The position numbers and the translations under genes were made by a program. A model generated the notes under the pieces. That model did no database searches. It had not been told where the DNA came from and worked only from the letters and a program-made list of their open reading frames with translations. From Desulfocicer sp963675955 (lineage in GTDB: Bacteria; Desulfobacterota; Desulfobacteria; Desulfobacterales; Desulfobacteraceae), in NCBI GenBank assembly GCA_963675955.2, contig CAXXVR010000007.1:620001-684000 (forward strand): a DNA stretch of 64,000 nt. Direction: 5' to 3'. The first letter of the stretch is position 1; each line of letters starts with the position of its first letter. Below, in pieces: positions 25,858 through 34,402 of the stretch.

Positions 25858-26814
25858 ATGATAAATAAAGAAAGAGCGCGCCTCCTCATCGTGGATGATG
25901 AGAAAATGAATCTTAAAGTCCTGGCGGATCTTTTAAAGGATGAATATACACTGGTACTGGCCAGAAATGGAAAACAGGCAATTCGTTATGCCCTTGTGGA
26001 TCCCCGTCCGGACCTGATCTTACTGGACGTTATCATGCCCGAAATGGGTGGGTACGATGTCATTAAACATCTCAAGGAAAACGATAAAACCAAAGACATT
26101 CCCGTTATTTTCATCACAGCCCTGAACTCGGTGGAAGATGAGGAGCACGGTCTGAAGCTGGGTGCCATAGATTACATAACCAAACCCTTTTCTCCCCCCA
26201 TTGTTAAAATGCGCATCCACAATTACATCAGGTTTGTCCATCAGCATAAACTGCTCGATAAGCTGGCCTACCTGGATGCCCTGACGGAAATTCCCAATCG
26301 CCGCCGCTTTGATGAGGTTTTGAAAAATGAATTTGCCAGAGCCAAACGAAACTGTACCCCCCTGTCCCTTGGTATGGTGGATGTGGATTTTTTTAAACAA
26401 TACAATGATCACTATGGCCATGCCATGGGGGACCGGGCATTGTACCGCATTGCCTCGGCCCTTGTGAATATTTTAAAACGCCCCGCAGATATGGTGGCCC
26501 GGTACGGGGGAGAAGAATTTGCCCTGATTCTTCCGGAAACAGATCGACTTGCCTCCCGTCAGGTGGGAGAAATGGCAAGGAATGCGGTACTGAACGAAAA
26601 AATCCCCCACATTGATTCCAGTATATTTCACCATATTTCGGTGAGCATCGGCATGGCCACCATTGAATTTCCCCTGCACAACGCCTTGACTTTTTCCACC
26701 AGAACAGCAGACATATCAGCGTTCCACACCGAACTCAATCCCGAATCACTTCTGGAAATGGCAGACCAGAACCTTTACAGAGCAAAACAAAACGGCCGGA
26801 ATCAGGTCTATTAA
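25858..26814 (+). CDS. Response regulator diguanylate cyclase (REC-GGDEF)
   Basis: About 318 residues from the ATG at 25858. The receiver (8-125) has acidic pocket VDDEK and acceptor Asp near 56 in LLDVIMPEMGG, with Lys in ITKPF. The GGDEF domain (140-318) has an intact GGEEF near 217-221, and RPAD exactly five residues before it forms the I-site for product inhibition. This is the PleD/WspR-like architecture of a phosphorylation-activated diguanylate cyclase. As the last gene of the run that starts with another GGDEF protein, it is a likely target of the hybrid kinase 22 bp upstream. Confidence 0.9.
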   Translation: MINKERARLLIVDDEKMNLKVLADLLKDEYTLVLARNGKQAIRYALVDPRPDLILLDVIMPEMGGYDVIKHLKENDKTKDIPVIFITALNSVEDEEHGLKLGAIDYITKPFSPPIVKMRIHNYIRFVHQHKLLDKLAYLDALTEIPNRRRFDEVLKNEFARAKRNCTPLSLGMVDVDFFKQYNDHYGHAMGDRALYRIASALVNILKRPADMVARYGGEEFALILPETDRLASRQVGEMARNAVLNEKIPHIDSSIFHHISVSIGMATIEFPLHNALTFSTRTADISAFHTELNPESLLEMADQNLYRAKQNGRNQVY

Positions 26815-26850
26815 ATCCCACACAGTGATACCATTAATTCCATAATTGCC

Positions 26851-26879
26851 TTGACGCCCATTTCCTACGGGCGTATATT
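26851..26879 (+). promoter_or_regulatory. Sigma-70 type promoter of the hydrogenase-related operon
   Basis: TTGACG (26851-26856), a 17-bp spacer and TATATT (26874-26879) lie 130 bp before the first gene. A 6-bp inverted repeat ACGCCC/GGGCGT (26854-26874) fills the spacer and could be an operator. Confidence 0.55.
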
Positions 26880-27011
26880 CGCCGCTCGTGGAATATTTGA
26901 ATGGAATGTTATCACTCGATGAGAACACAAGCCTGACCCCGTTATCTAAAACCCGGCCAGTTAAAAGCTTGAATATCGGGCATCATATTCAAAAAAAGGC
27001 AGGAAAAGATA

Positions 27012-28982
27012 ATGGTTCTTTTTACAGCGGCCATGATGGTTCTATTTTCAGGAGTGCTTATTTTGCCGTTCACCGGCAGGGCCAATGTCGCCAATACCGC
27101 AGGCCCCGCATTTGCCGTTATCGGTGCCGGACTGACACTGGCAGCAGGCTTTGATGCCATCCGCACCGGGGGATTTGATCTCATATCACCCTGGAACTAT
27201 CAGCTGGGCGCGGTACATTTAAAAATGGACCCCCTGTCCGGGTACTTTGCCATGGTCATCGCCATCGTCTGTGGACTTGCAGCCCTTTATGGCAGAGACT
27301 ACCTCAAACCCTATGCCGGGAAAAAACACCTGGGAATTTCCTGGTCCATGTTTCTCTTGCTGTCCGCCAGCATGATGCTGGTCATCACCGCATGGAACGG
27401 GGTACTGTTTCTGGTGGCGTGGGAGATCATGTCCATCTCTTCTTTCTTTCTGGTAATCTTTGAATCCCATCGCCCCGGAGTACTGTCCGCCGGATGGACC
27501 TATCTTGTGGCCACCCATCTGGGAACCGCCTTTTTGATGGTGATGTTCATGGTGCTGGGAGAAAACCACTGCTATGACTTCAATGTCATTCATATATCCG
27601 GACCAATGCCCACGGTTATCTTTATCCTGGCCGTCATCGGATTCGGCACCAAAGCAGGTTTTCTACCCTTTCATGTCTGGCTGCCCGAAGCCCACCCGGC
27701 AGCACCCTCCCATGTATCCGCCGTGATGAGTGCCGCCATGATCAAGACCGGCATTTACGGTATCCTTCGCATGTCCATCCTAATGGGTCCCTTTCAGGCC
27801 TCCTGGGGATGGACCTTGATCATCACAGGTGCGCTCACCGGCATCTTCGGTGTACTGAGCGCCTTGTCCCAGCAGGATTTAAAACGGCTTCTGGCCTACT
27901 CCAGTGTGGAAAATATGGGCATCATCACCATTGGTCTGGGCCTGGGATTTCTGGGGTTTGCCACACACCATCCAATTATTGGACTTCTGGGCATCGCCGG
28001 GGGAATGCTGCATATAATGAACCATGCCCTGTTCAAAAGTCTGCTGTTTTTTGGTGCTGGTTCCGTGCGACATGCCACCCACACCCTTGACATGGAAAAA
28101 ATGGGGGGCCTCATGAGAGGAATGCCCATAACGGGCAGCACCTTTGTGATTGCCGCTGGTGCCATCTGTGCCCTGCCCCCCTTAAACGGATTTATCAGTG
28201 AATTTTTGATTTATTTCGGCTCTTTTTCCTCCCTTTACGGCAGCAAGGGCACCTTCAGCGTCCTGGCTGCAGTAACCGTAATTATTGCCCTGGCCCTCAT
28301 TGGCGGACTGGCACTTGCCTGTTTCACCAAAGCCGCCGGCATTGTTTTCTCCGGCAATCCCCGGACCCTGGAGGCCGAACAGGCAAAAGAATCCGGTGCA
28401 TTCATGACAACAGCCATGGTGATACTGGCCGCCCTTTGCGGATGCATCGGTGCTTTCAGTCCCCAGGTCATTCATTTCCTGGGACCGGTGTTTGACACCA
28501 TCGTTGCCGGCCACCCCTTGGAGGAGGCAAGCCTTGCCCCGGCCATTGTCTGCCTTACCATGATCAGCCGGGTGGGGGTGGGTCTTATCTTGCTGGTCTT
28601 TGTGCTGGGCTTTTTAAAACGCAACTGGATGCGGGATAAAATTGTGGAAAAAAAAAGCACCTGGGGCTGCGGATATGTGGCCGCCAGTCCAAGAATTCAG
28701 TACACTGCCTCATCCTTTGCCGATCCCATCGTATCGATGTTTGAGACAACACTTCATCCGGAAAAAGATCTCAAGACGGACCAAAGCCTCTTTCCCAGGG
28801 CCTTTTCTTATAAGTCCCGGACAAAGGATATTTTCATGTACCATGTATACCGTCCACTGTTTTCCATTGTTGAAACCGTGGCATTGAACCTGCACTGGCT
28901 GCAGCGGGGATACAACCAGCTTTATGTCCTCTACATTGTTGTAACACTTCTGGCATTATTGTTCTGGATGCTGTGGATTTAA
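27012..28982 (+). CDS. HyfB-like proton-translocating membrane subunit (NuoL/M family)
   Basis: 656 residues, polytopic, of the proton_antipo_M family as found in hydrogenase-4 (HyfB) and complex I. It has about 16 hydrophobic segments. The discontinuous-helix region and key charged residues appear as WEIMSISSFFLVIFE (Glu in TM5) and FGTKAGFLPFHVWLPEAHPAAPSHVSAVMS near residues 216-245 (Lys in TM7). QDLKRLLAYSSVENMG follows (Lys in TM8 loop). The start has AGGAAAAG upstream. It is the first gene of a six-gene operon in HyfB-C-E-F-G-I order and would form one proton-pumping channel of the membrane arm. Confidence 0.88.
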   Translation: MVLFTAAMMVLFSGVLILPFTGRANVANTAGPAFAVIGAGLTLAAGFDAIRTGGFDLISPWNYQLGAVHLKMDPLSGYFAMVIAIVCGLAALYGRDYLKPYAGKKHLGISWSMFLLLSASMMLVITAWNGVLFLVAWEIMSISSFFLVIFESHRPGVLSAGWTYLVATHLGTAFLMVMFMVLGENHCYDFNVIHISGPMPTVIFILAVIGFGTKAGFLPFHVWLPEAHPAAPSHVSAVMSAAMIKTGIYGILRMSILMGPFQASWGWTLIITGALTGIFGVLSALSQQDLKRLLAYSSVENMGIITIGLGLGFLGFATHHPIIGLLGIAGGMLHIMNHALFKSLLFFGAGSVRHATHTLDMEKMGGLMRGMPITGSTFVIAAGAICALPPLNGFISEFLIYFGSFSSLYGSKGTFSVLAAVTVIIALALIGGLALACFTKAAGIVFSGNPRTLEAEQAKESGAFMTTAMVILAALCGCIGAFSPQVIHFLGPVFDTIVAGHPLEEASLAPAIVCLTMISRVGVGLILLVFVLGFLKRNWMRDKIVEKKSTWGCGYVAASPRIQYTASSFADPIVSMFETTLHPEKDLKTDQSLFPRAFSYKSRTKDIFMYHVYRPLFSIVETVALNLHWLQRGYNQLYVLYIVVTLLALLFWMLWI

Positions 28983-28992
28983 AAAAGGGGAT

Positions 28993-29886
28993 ATGATGAA
29001 GTTCACCATTTTTTTTCACGTGATTGCTGCATTTATTTTATCGCCCATACTTCCGGGTATAATTAATAAGGTCAAAGCCTTTTTTGCCGGAAGAAAGGGA
29101 AAACCCGTTCTGCAGATGTATTATGATCTTGTAAAACTTGTGCAGAAGGGAACCGTGTACAGCCGGACCACCACATGGATATTTCAGGCATCTCCCCTTG
29201 TCACTGCCGCCGTTGGCATCATCGGGGTAATGCTGGTCCCTTTGGGAAACACACCGGGAATGCTGGCCTTTTCCGGGGACTATATTCTTCTGGTGTATCT
29301 GTTCGGTGTTTCCAGATTTTTTACGGTGCTTGCGGCCCTGGACACGGGTTCACCCTTTGAGGGCATGGGGGCCAGCCGGGAAGTTCAATTTTCATTGCTG
29401 GCAGAACCTGCCCTGCTCCTGGGACTTTGCGCATTGAGCGCTCTCAGCGGTGAAACATCCATGAACACCATGTTCACCTCCCTCCAGGCCGGAACCCGGC
29501 CGGTGCTGGCCTGTGCCATCTTTATTGTTCTTCTGGCTGAAAATGCAAGGATACCCTTTGATGATCCCACCACCCATCTGGAGTTGACCATGGTCCATGA
29601 GGTGATGATTTTAGACCACAGCGGACCAGACCTCGCCCTCATCGAATATGGATCTGCCCTGAAATTATGGACCTATGCCTCACTTACCGCCAGCCTGATT
29701 GTCCCCCAGGAAATTGTCAATGCCTGGGGTGGCATGGGGGCCGGTTTTCTGGCACTGACAGGCGTGACAGTGATGGTAGGCCTCATTGAATCCATCATGG
29801 CCCGTCTGAAACTGATTCGGATTCCCCAGCTTCTGGTGGGCGCCACAATCCTGTCCCTCATCAGCTTGATTCTGATTATAAGGTAA
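28993..29886 (+). CDS. HyfC/HycD-like membrane subunit (NuoH family)
   Basis: 297 residues with eight membrane helices, NuoH/HycD family. This subunit joins the membrane arm to the peripheral arm in complex I-like enzymes. Typical segments are QMYYDLVKLVQKGTVYSR near residue 40, DTGSPFEGMGASREVQFSLL near 118, and AENARIPFDDPTTHLELTMVHE near 178 (NuoH counterpart ENxRxPFDxPEAExEL). The conserved charged residues of the quinone-chamber/E-channel region are therefore kept. It starts 10 bp after the HyfB-like gene, with GGGG just upstream of the ATG pair. Confidence 0.9.
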   Translation: MMKFTIFFHVIAAFILSPILPGIINKVKAFFAGRKGKPVLQMYYDLVKLVQKGTVYSRTTTWIFQASPLVTAAVGIIGVMLVPLGNTPGMLAFSGDYILLVYLFGVSRFFTVLAALDTGSPFEGMGASREVQFSLLAEPALLLGLCALSALSGETSMNTMFTSLQAGTRPVLACAIFIVLLAENARIPFDDPTTHLELTMVHEVMILDHSGPDLALIEYGSALKLWTYASLTASLIVPQEIVNAWGGMGAGFLALTGVTVMVGLIESIMARLKLIRIPQLLVGATILSLISLILIIR

Positions 29887-29890
29887 AAAA

Positions 29891-30538
29891 ATGAACACCA
29901 TCTTTAATTTTCTGGTAATTCTGCTGATCCTGCTCAATTTTCGACTCATCAGCTCAAGCCGCTTGACACCCTGCATTCATATTCTGATCATCCAGGCGAT
30001 TATACTTTCAGGGGTGGCATGGATGACCCATCATGGCCACATGTCTTTACATCTTTATTTCATGCTGGCGGTGAATGTACTTTTAAAGGCCGTGGTGCTG
30101 CCCTGGATGCTCACCCGGGTTGTTCAAAAAAATATCGTCGCAAGGGAACTTGATCCTTTTGTGGGATATACCCCCTCTCTGATCATCGGGGCGGTATTGC
30201 TGGGTGTAAGTGTACTGATTTCCCGGCCCCTTTCCCTTTCCCACACCCTAGTGGAGGATCTTTTCCTGCCGGTATCCCTGTTCACCCTGCTTTCCGGGCT
30301 GTTCATGATCATTGCACGTAAAAAAGCCATTACCCAGGTGCTTGGCTATATGGTAATGGAAAATGGAATTTACACCTTTGGTGTGGCCATGGCCATCCAT
30401 GAACCGTTCATCGTGGAATTGAGTGTACTGCTGGATGTGTTTGTGGCAGTTCTGATCATGGGGGTTGCCATCTTTCACATCAGCCGGGAATTTAATCACA
30501 TTGATACAGACCGACTGAGTCTTCTGAGGGATCTGTGA
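29891..30538 (+). CDS. HyfE-like membrane subunit
   Basis: 215 residues with about seven hydrophobic segments, HyfE family (NuoK-related C-terminal half). The diagnostic stretch QVLGYMVMENGIYTFGVAMA (near residues 150-170) contains the conserved Glu of NuoK/HyfE proteins. It starts 4 bp after the HyfC-like gene and overlaps the next gene by 4 bp (ATGA), so all are translated together. Confidence 0.85.
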   Translation: MNTIFNFLVILLILLNFRLISSSRLTPCIHILIIQAIILSGVAWMTHHGHMSLHLYFMLAVNVLLKAVVLPWMLTRVVQKNIVARELDPFVGYTPSLIIGAVLLGVSVLISRPLSLSHTLVEDLFLPVSLFTLLSGLFMIIARKKAITQVLGYMVMENGIYTFGVAMAIHEPFIVELSVLLDVFVAVLIMGVAIFHISREFNHIDTDRLSLLRDL

Positions 30539-32040
30539 TGATCTGGGCACTTCTAATCCTTCCGGCAAGTCTTGGCCTGTTTTGTCTTTTATCCCGCAGC
30601 AGCAGTCTGTGCCGCTATCTTCTTGTAATCAGCGCCTTTTATCATTCCGCAATGGTGGTTTTTCTGGCCTTTCACCGGGAGCTGGTACCGTCCTCAAAAT
30701 GGATGGGGCTTGACGATGCAGGTTTTCTGTTTCTGTGTATTACCAGCCTGCTGTTTTCCGGAGCTGCCATTTACACCTTCGGATACCTGAAGGCAGAAGG
30801 GGACAGCCCCATAAAGGACATGGAGGAGCACTTTTTCTTTAAAAACAGCCACAATGCAGTGTTTGTGGGCTGCATGCTCTTTTTCCTTGCCACCATGACA
30901 CTTGTGACAGTTAGCCAGCACCTGGGGCTGATGTGGGTGGCCATAGAAGCCACTACCCTGTCAAGTGCCCCTCTGATCTATTACCACCGCCACCACAGAA
31001 GCCTTGAAGCCGTGTGGAAATATATTCTGATCTGTTCTGTGGGTATCGCCCTTGCCATGCTGGGTAATTTCTTTATTGTTGTGGCCGGCACGAATATAGA
31101 TGGCGCTGGCCCCCTCATGGCCCTGGACGATTTATTACGCCATGCCCCGGAGCTAAATCCTGCCTGGATGAAGGCGGCTTTTGTTCTGTGTCTTGTGGGA
31201 TATGGCACCAAAATGGGGCTGGCCCCCATGCACAACTGGCTGCCAGATGCCCACAGTGAAGCACCCTCTTCCATATCGGCCCTGTTATCCGGAGCCCTTT
31301 TAAACTGTGCCTTCCTGGTACTTTTAAGAATTCATACGGTGATGATCGCCGCGGGCCTCGGAGACACCAGTCGTATGCTCTTTGTTCTTCTGGGCCTTGT
31401 CTCCCTTGCCTTTGCCGCTGTATTCATCATCGGACAGAAAGATTTCAAGCGCATGCTGGCCTACTCCAGTGTGGAGCACATGGGCATCATTGCCCTTGGT
31501 CTTGGCATTGGTGGAATGGGCATCACCGGCGGTCTGTTCCATGCCGTCAACCACTCCCTTATAAAGGGTATGCTCTTCATGACGGCTGGCAATATCATGG
31601 CCGCCCATCATACAAAAACCATAGCCGATGTAAAGGGCCTTATCTACACACGTCCCCTGACTGCCATGCTGTGGCTTGCCGGTGGGCTGGCCATTGTGGG
31701 CATGCCCCCCTTCGGGACTTTTTTAAGTGAGTTGACCATCCTTGGTGCCATGGTTGACAGCGGACATTTTTTTGTGGCAGGTGCTTACCTGCTGTCCCTG
31801 GGAATTATCTTTGCAGCCTTCACCGCCAAGGTGATGCCCATGATATTTTCTCCGCCACTGAACCCACAGCAGGTGTCACCTGGAAAAAAAGAAAACAGCC
31901 CGCAGGCTGAAAAAGAACCACTGTGGTCCATCGCCCCCCTTGCCCTTTTCGGTCTCCTGTCTTTTGTGCTGGGCATCTATATGCCGCCGTGGCTGTCAGG
32001 ACTTCTGGACGAAATCTCCCACTCCCTTGGAGGACAATAA
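30535..32040 (+). CDS. HyfF-like proton-translocating membrane subunit (NuoL/M family)
   Basis: 501 residues, the second antiporter-like subunit of the complex. Key family residues are WVAIEATTLSSAPLIYYHR (Glu) near residue 130, GYGTKMGLAPMHNWLPDAHS (Lys) near 222 and QKDFKRMLAYSSVEHMGI (Lys) near 302. The start overlaps the stop of the HyfE-like gene (ATGA). It ends with two C-terminal helices and lacks the long amphipathic lateral helix of NuoL. It probably forms the second proton channel. Confidence 0.88.
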   Translation: MMIWALLILPASLGLFCLLSRSSSLCRYLLVISAFYHSAMVVFLAFHRELVPSSKWMGLDDAGFLFLCITSLLFSGAAIYTFGYLKAEGDSPIKDMEEHFFFKNSHNAVFVGCMLFFLATMTLVTVSQHLGLMWVAIEATTLSSAPLIYYHRHHRSLEAVWKYILICSVGIALAMLGNFFIVVAGTNIDGAGPLMALDDLLRHAPELNPAWMKAAFVLCLVGYGTKMGLAPMHNWLPDAHSEAPSSISALLSGALLNCAFLVLLRIHTVMIAAGLGDTSRMLFVLLGLVSLAFAAVFIIGQKDFKRMLAYSSVEHMGIIALGLGIGGMGITGGLFHAVNHSLIKGMLFMTAGNIMAAHHTKTIADVKGLIYTRPLTAMLWLAGGLAIVGMPPFGTFLSELTILGAMVDSGHFFVAGAYLLSLGIIFAAFTAKVMPMIFSPPLNPQQVSPGKKENSPQAEKEPLWSIAPLALFGLLSFVLGIYMPPWLSGLLDEISHSLGGQ

Positions 32041-32042
32041 TA

Positions 32043-33548
32043 ATGACTGAAAAAAAAAACGGGGTATGTCTGTCCGGGGACACCATGGGCTTAAGCGATG
32101 TGCCCGAGCTTGACATAAAGGAGTTTCACTCCCGGATTCTGGACCGGGTAAAAGCCGGGGGACGCATCAGTTCCCATTGTGGTATTTCATGCAGTGATGG
32201 AAAAACAACGCTGCAGGTGGTTCTGACCAACGATGACACCGGCACCCTGGAAACCTTCACCACCCGGGTGGAAAAGGCCTGTGAAAGCCTCGTTGCAGCC
32301 TGTCCCCAGGCCCATCTGTTTGAACGTGAAGTTCATGAACAATGGGGAATTATCCCCACGGGCCACCCCTGGCTCAAACCGGTGCGGTTCCCCCTGGACA
32401 AAACAAAATCCATGGACAATCAGACAGTGGCAGGAATGATGGACTTTTTTACCATGGAGGGAAAACAGGTCCATGAAGTGGCCGTGGGTCCAGTGCATGC
32501 CGGCATCATAGAACCCGGGCATTTCAGATTTCAATGCCATGGGGAAAAAGTACATCACCTGGAGATCAGCCTGGGATACCAGCACCGGGGGGTTGAACAG
32601 GCCCTTAAAGGTGGTCCGGACCTGCGTACAATTCATTATTTTGAAACCATTGCCGGAGATACTACCATCGGTCATACCACCGCAGGCTGCACGGTTATTG
32701 AAGCATTGGCAGATATTGATGTGCCACCAAGGGGGCAGATGATCCGGGGCATTGCAGCAGAGCTGGAACGCATGGCCAACCATATAGGAGATCTCGGTGC
32801 CATTGCAGGGGATGTGGGCTTTCTGCCCACCATGAGTTATTGCGGTCGTATCCGGGGAGATGTGCTGAATCTCACGGCCCTGATCTGCGGCAATCGATTT
32901 GGCCGGGGGCTTGTTATTCCCGGGGGAACTTTCTGGAATATCACCATGGATCTGATCCCGGTGATGCAAAAACGCCTGAATGAAATAGAAAAGGATGCCA
33001 CCGGGGCCATGGATCTGATGTTTAACACCCCGTCGGTGCTTGCCCGCCTTGAATACACAGGCAAGGTTGATGAAGAAACCGCCCGCACCATGGGACTTGT
33101 GGGAGTGGCTGCCCGGGCATCGGGTCTCTCCCGGGACATACGCACAAGCCACCCTTACGGTATCTATCACACCTGGCCGGTTCCCATCATGGTGGAAACC
33201 GGTGGAGACTGTTTTGCAAGGGCTTATGTCCGATGGCGGGAGGTTCAGGAGAGCATGGCTCTGGTCCGCATCCTGCTGGAATCCCTTCCCCCTGGACCCG
33301 TTACCACATCCTGGAATGGAAAGCTTTGCCCTGGAAAAACCGCCACAGTTCTCACCGAAAGCTGGCGGGGCGAAATCTGTCATACCGCAGCCACGGACGA
33401 CCAGGGGAAATTCTCATTTTACAAGGTTGTGGACCCGTCCTTCCATAACTGGTTTGGAGTCTCCATGGCCCTTCGCAATCAGGAGATCAGTGATTTTCCC
33501 CTGTGCAACAAGAGCTTTAACCTCTCCTACTGTGGTCATGACCTGTAA
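32043..33548 (+). CDS. HyfG/HycE-like catalytic-arm subunit lacking the NiFe cysteines (Ehr type)
   Basis: 501 residues: an N-terminal NuoC-like domain (about 20-125) fused to a NuoD/hydrogenase-large-subunit domain. In [NiFe] hydrogenases the N-terminal motif reads RxCGxCxxxH. Here the aligned residues are ETIAGDTTIGH (201-211), so Arg and both Cys are gone. The C-terminal DPCxxCxxH motif is DPSFHNWFG (near 464), as in NuoD. The C-terminal NKSFNLSYCGHDL is also NuoD-like. It therefore cannot hold a NiFe site. This matches the energy-converting hydrogenase-related (Ehr) complexes described from Geobacter and others. The start is the ATG at 32043, 2 bp after the HyfF-like gene; the longer frame overlaps that gene and is spurious. 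Confidence 0.88.
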   Translation: MTEKKNGVCLSGDTMGLSDVPELDIKEFHSRILDRVKAGGRISSHCGISCSDGKTTLQVVLTNDDTGTLETFTTRVEKACESLVAACPQAHLFEREVHEQWGIIPTGHPWLKPVRFPLDKTKSMDNQTVAGMMDFFTMEGKQVHEVAVGPVHAGIIEPGHFRFQCHGEKVHHLEISLGYQHRGVEQALKGGPDLRTIHYFETIAGDTTIGHTTAGCTVIEALADIDVPPRGQMIRGIAAELERMANHIGDLGAIAGDVGFLPTMSYCGRIRGDVLNLTALICGNRFGRGLVIPGGTFWNITMDLIPVMQKRLNEIEKDATGAMDLMFNTPSVLARLEYTGKVDEETARTMGLVGVAARASGLSRDIRTSHPYGIYHTWPVPIMVETGGDCFARAYVRWREVQESMALVRILLESLPPGPVTTSWNGKLCPGKTATVLTESWRGEICHTAATDDQGKFSFYKVVDPSFHNWFGVSMALRNQEISDFPLCNKSFNLSYCGHDL

Positions 33549-33598
33549 TTTCATGATCAAAGCCATCAAGTCCAGGCAACAAAAGGAAGCAACATCAC

Positions 33599-34402
33599 AT
33601 GTTAAAGATAATCAAAACCAGGCTCCAACAAAAATACCGCACCATGTCCTGGCCCCAGGGTCCGGCACCTGAACTTTCGGCACGATTTGCAGGCCTGCCC
33701 GTGATCCGGGGAAACTGTGCAACCGACTGTGAGGCCTGCAGCACCGTGTGTCCCACAGGGGCCATCCTCATGCCGGGCAGAAACGATCAGCCCCATAAGG
33801 CTCCGGCACTTGACCTGGGGAAATGCCTGTTCTGCCGAAAATGTGAAAGGGTCTGTCCCAAAGGGGTCATCACCTTTTCAAGGGAACATCAGATGGCGGC
33901 TGTGGAACGCAATGACTTGATTATTAAAGAAAACATGTCACATGTCAATCCTGTCCAGATGAAAGAAGCACACCGGATGTTCAAGCGCTCTTTCAAGCTG
34001 CGCCAGGTCTGTGCCGGTGGATGCAACGCCTGTGAGGCAGATACCAATGTACTCACCACCATCGGCTGGGATCTGGCCCGGTTCGGCATTGATTTTGTGG
34101 CATCCCCCCGGCATGCGGACGGCATTCTGGTAACAGGCCCGGTGACCCGGAACATGAAACAGGCCCTGGAAAAAACATATGCGGCCGTGCCCCATCCCAA
34201 AGTGGTCATTGCCACCGGTGCCTGTGCCATTTCCGGCGGCCCTTATATGGATCACCGGGAGCAGCACAATGGAGTTGATGATATCCTGCCGGTGGATCTT
34301 TATATTCCCGGTTGCCCGCCCCACCCCATGACCATCCTGGATGCCCTGCTTTCCTTCACAGGCCAGCTCAGCCATCAATCAAAAATATCTGAAGATCCAT
34401 GA
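33599..34402 (+). CDS. Ferredoxin - HyfI/NuoB-like fusion subunit
   Basis: 267 residues. Residues about 35-100 hold two [4Fe-4S] motifs: CATDCEACSTVCP and CLFCRKCERVCP. Residues about 130-260 form a NuoB/HycG-type domain with all four ligands of the proximal cluster: CNAC in GGCNACEADTN, TGACAISGG and PGCPPHP. In E. coli hydrogenase 4 these functions sit in separate HyfH and HyfI proteins. Here they are one chain, giving a three-cluster wire to the NiFe-less subunit. The 3' end overlaps the convergent glycerate kinase gene by 35 bp. Confidence 0.88.
   Translation: MLKIIKTRLQQKYRTMSWPQGPAPELSARFAGLPVIRGNCATDCEACSTVCPTGAILMPGRNDQPHKAPALDLGKCLFCRKCERVCPKGVITFSREHQMAAVERNDLIIKENMSHVNPVQMKEAHRMFKRSFKLRQVCAGGCNACEADTNVLTTIGWDLARFGIDFVASPRHADGILVTGPVTRNMKQALEKTYAAVPHPKVVIATGACAISGGPYMDHREQHNGVDDILPVDLYIPGCPPHPMTILDALLSFTGQLSHQSKISEDP

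Noticed and set aside
26854..26874. Terminator after the REC-GGDEF gene
   Set aside because: The 6-bp stem has no T tract; it lies between good -35 and -10 elements and is better read as part of a promoter.
32043..33548. Functional group 4 [NiFe] hydrogenase
   Set aside because: Both CxxC motifs needed for the NiFe centre are absent.
27012..34402. NADH dehydrogenase (complex I) operon
   Set aside because: Gene order and the presence of HyfE- and HyfC-type subunits with a NuoC/NuoD fusion match hydrogenase-4 relatives; nuoA, nuoJ, nuoE/F/G are missing.
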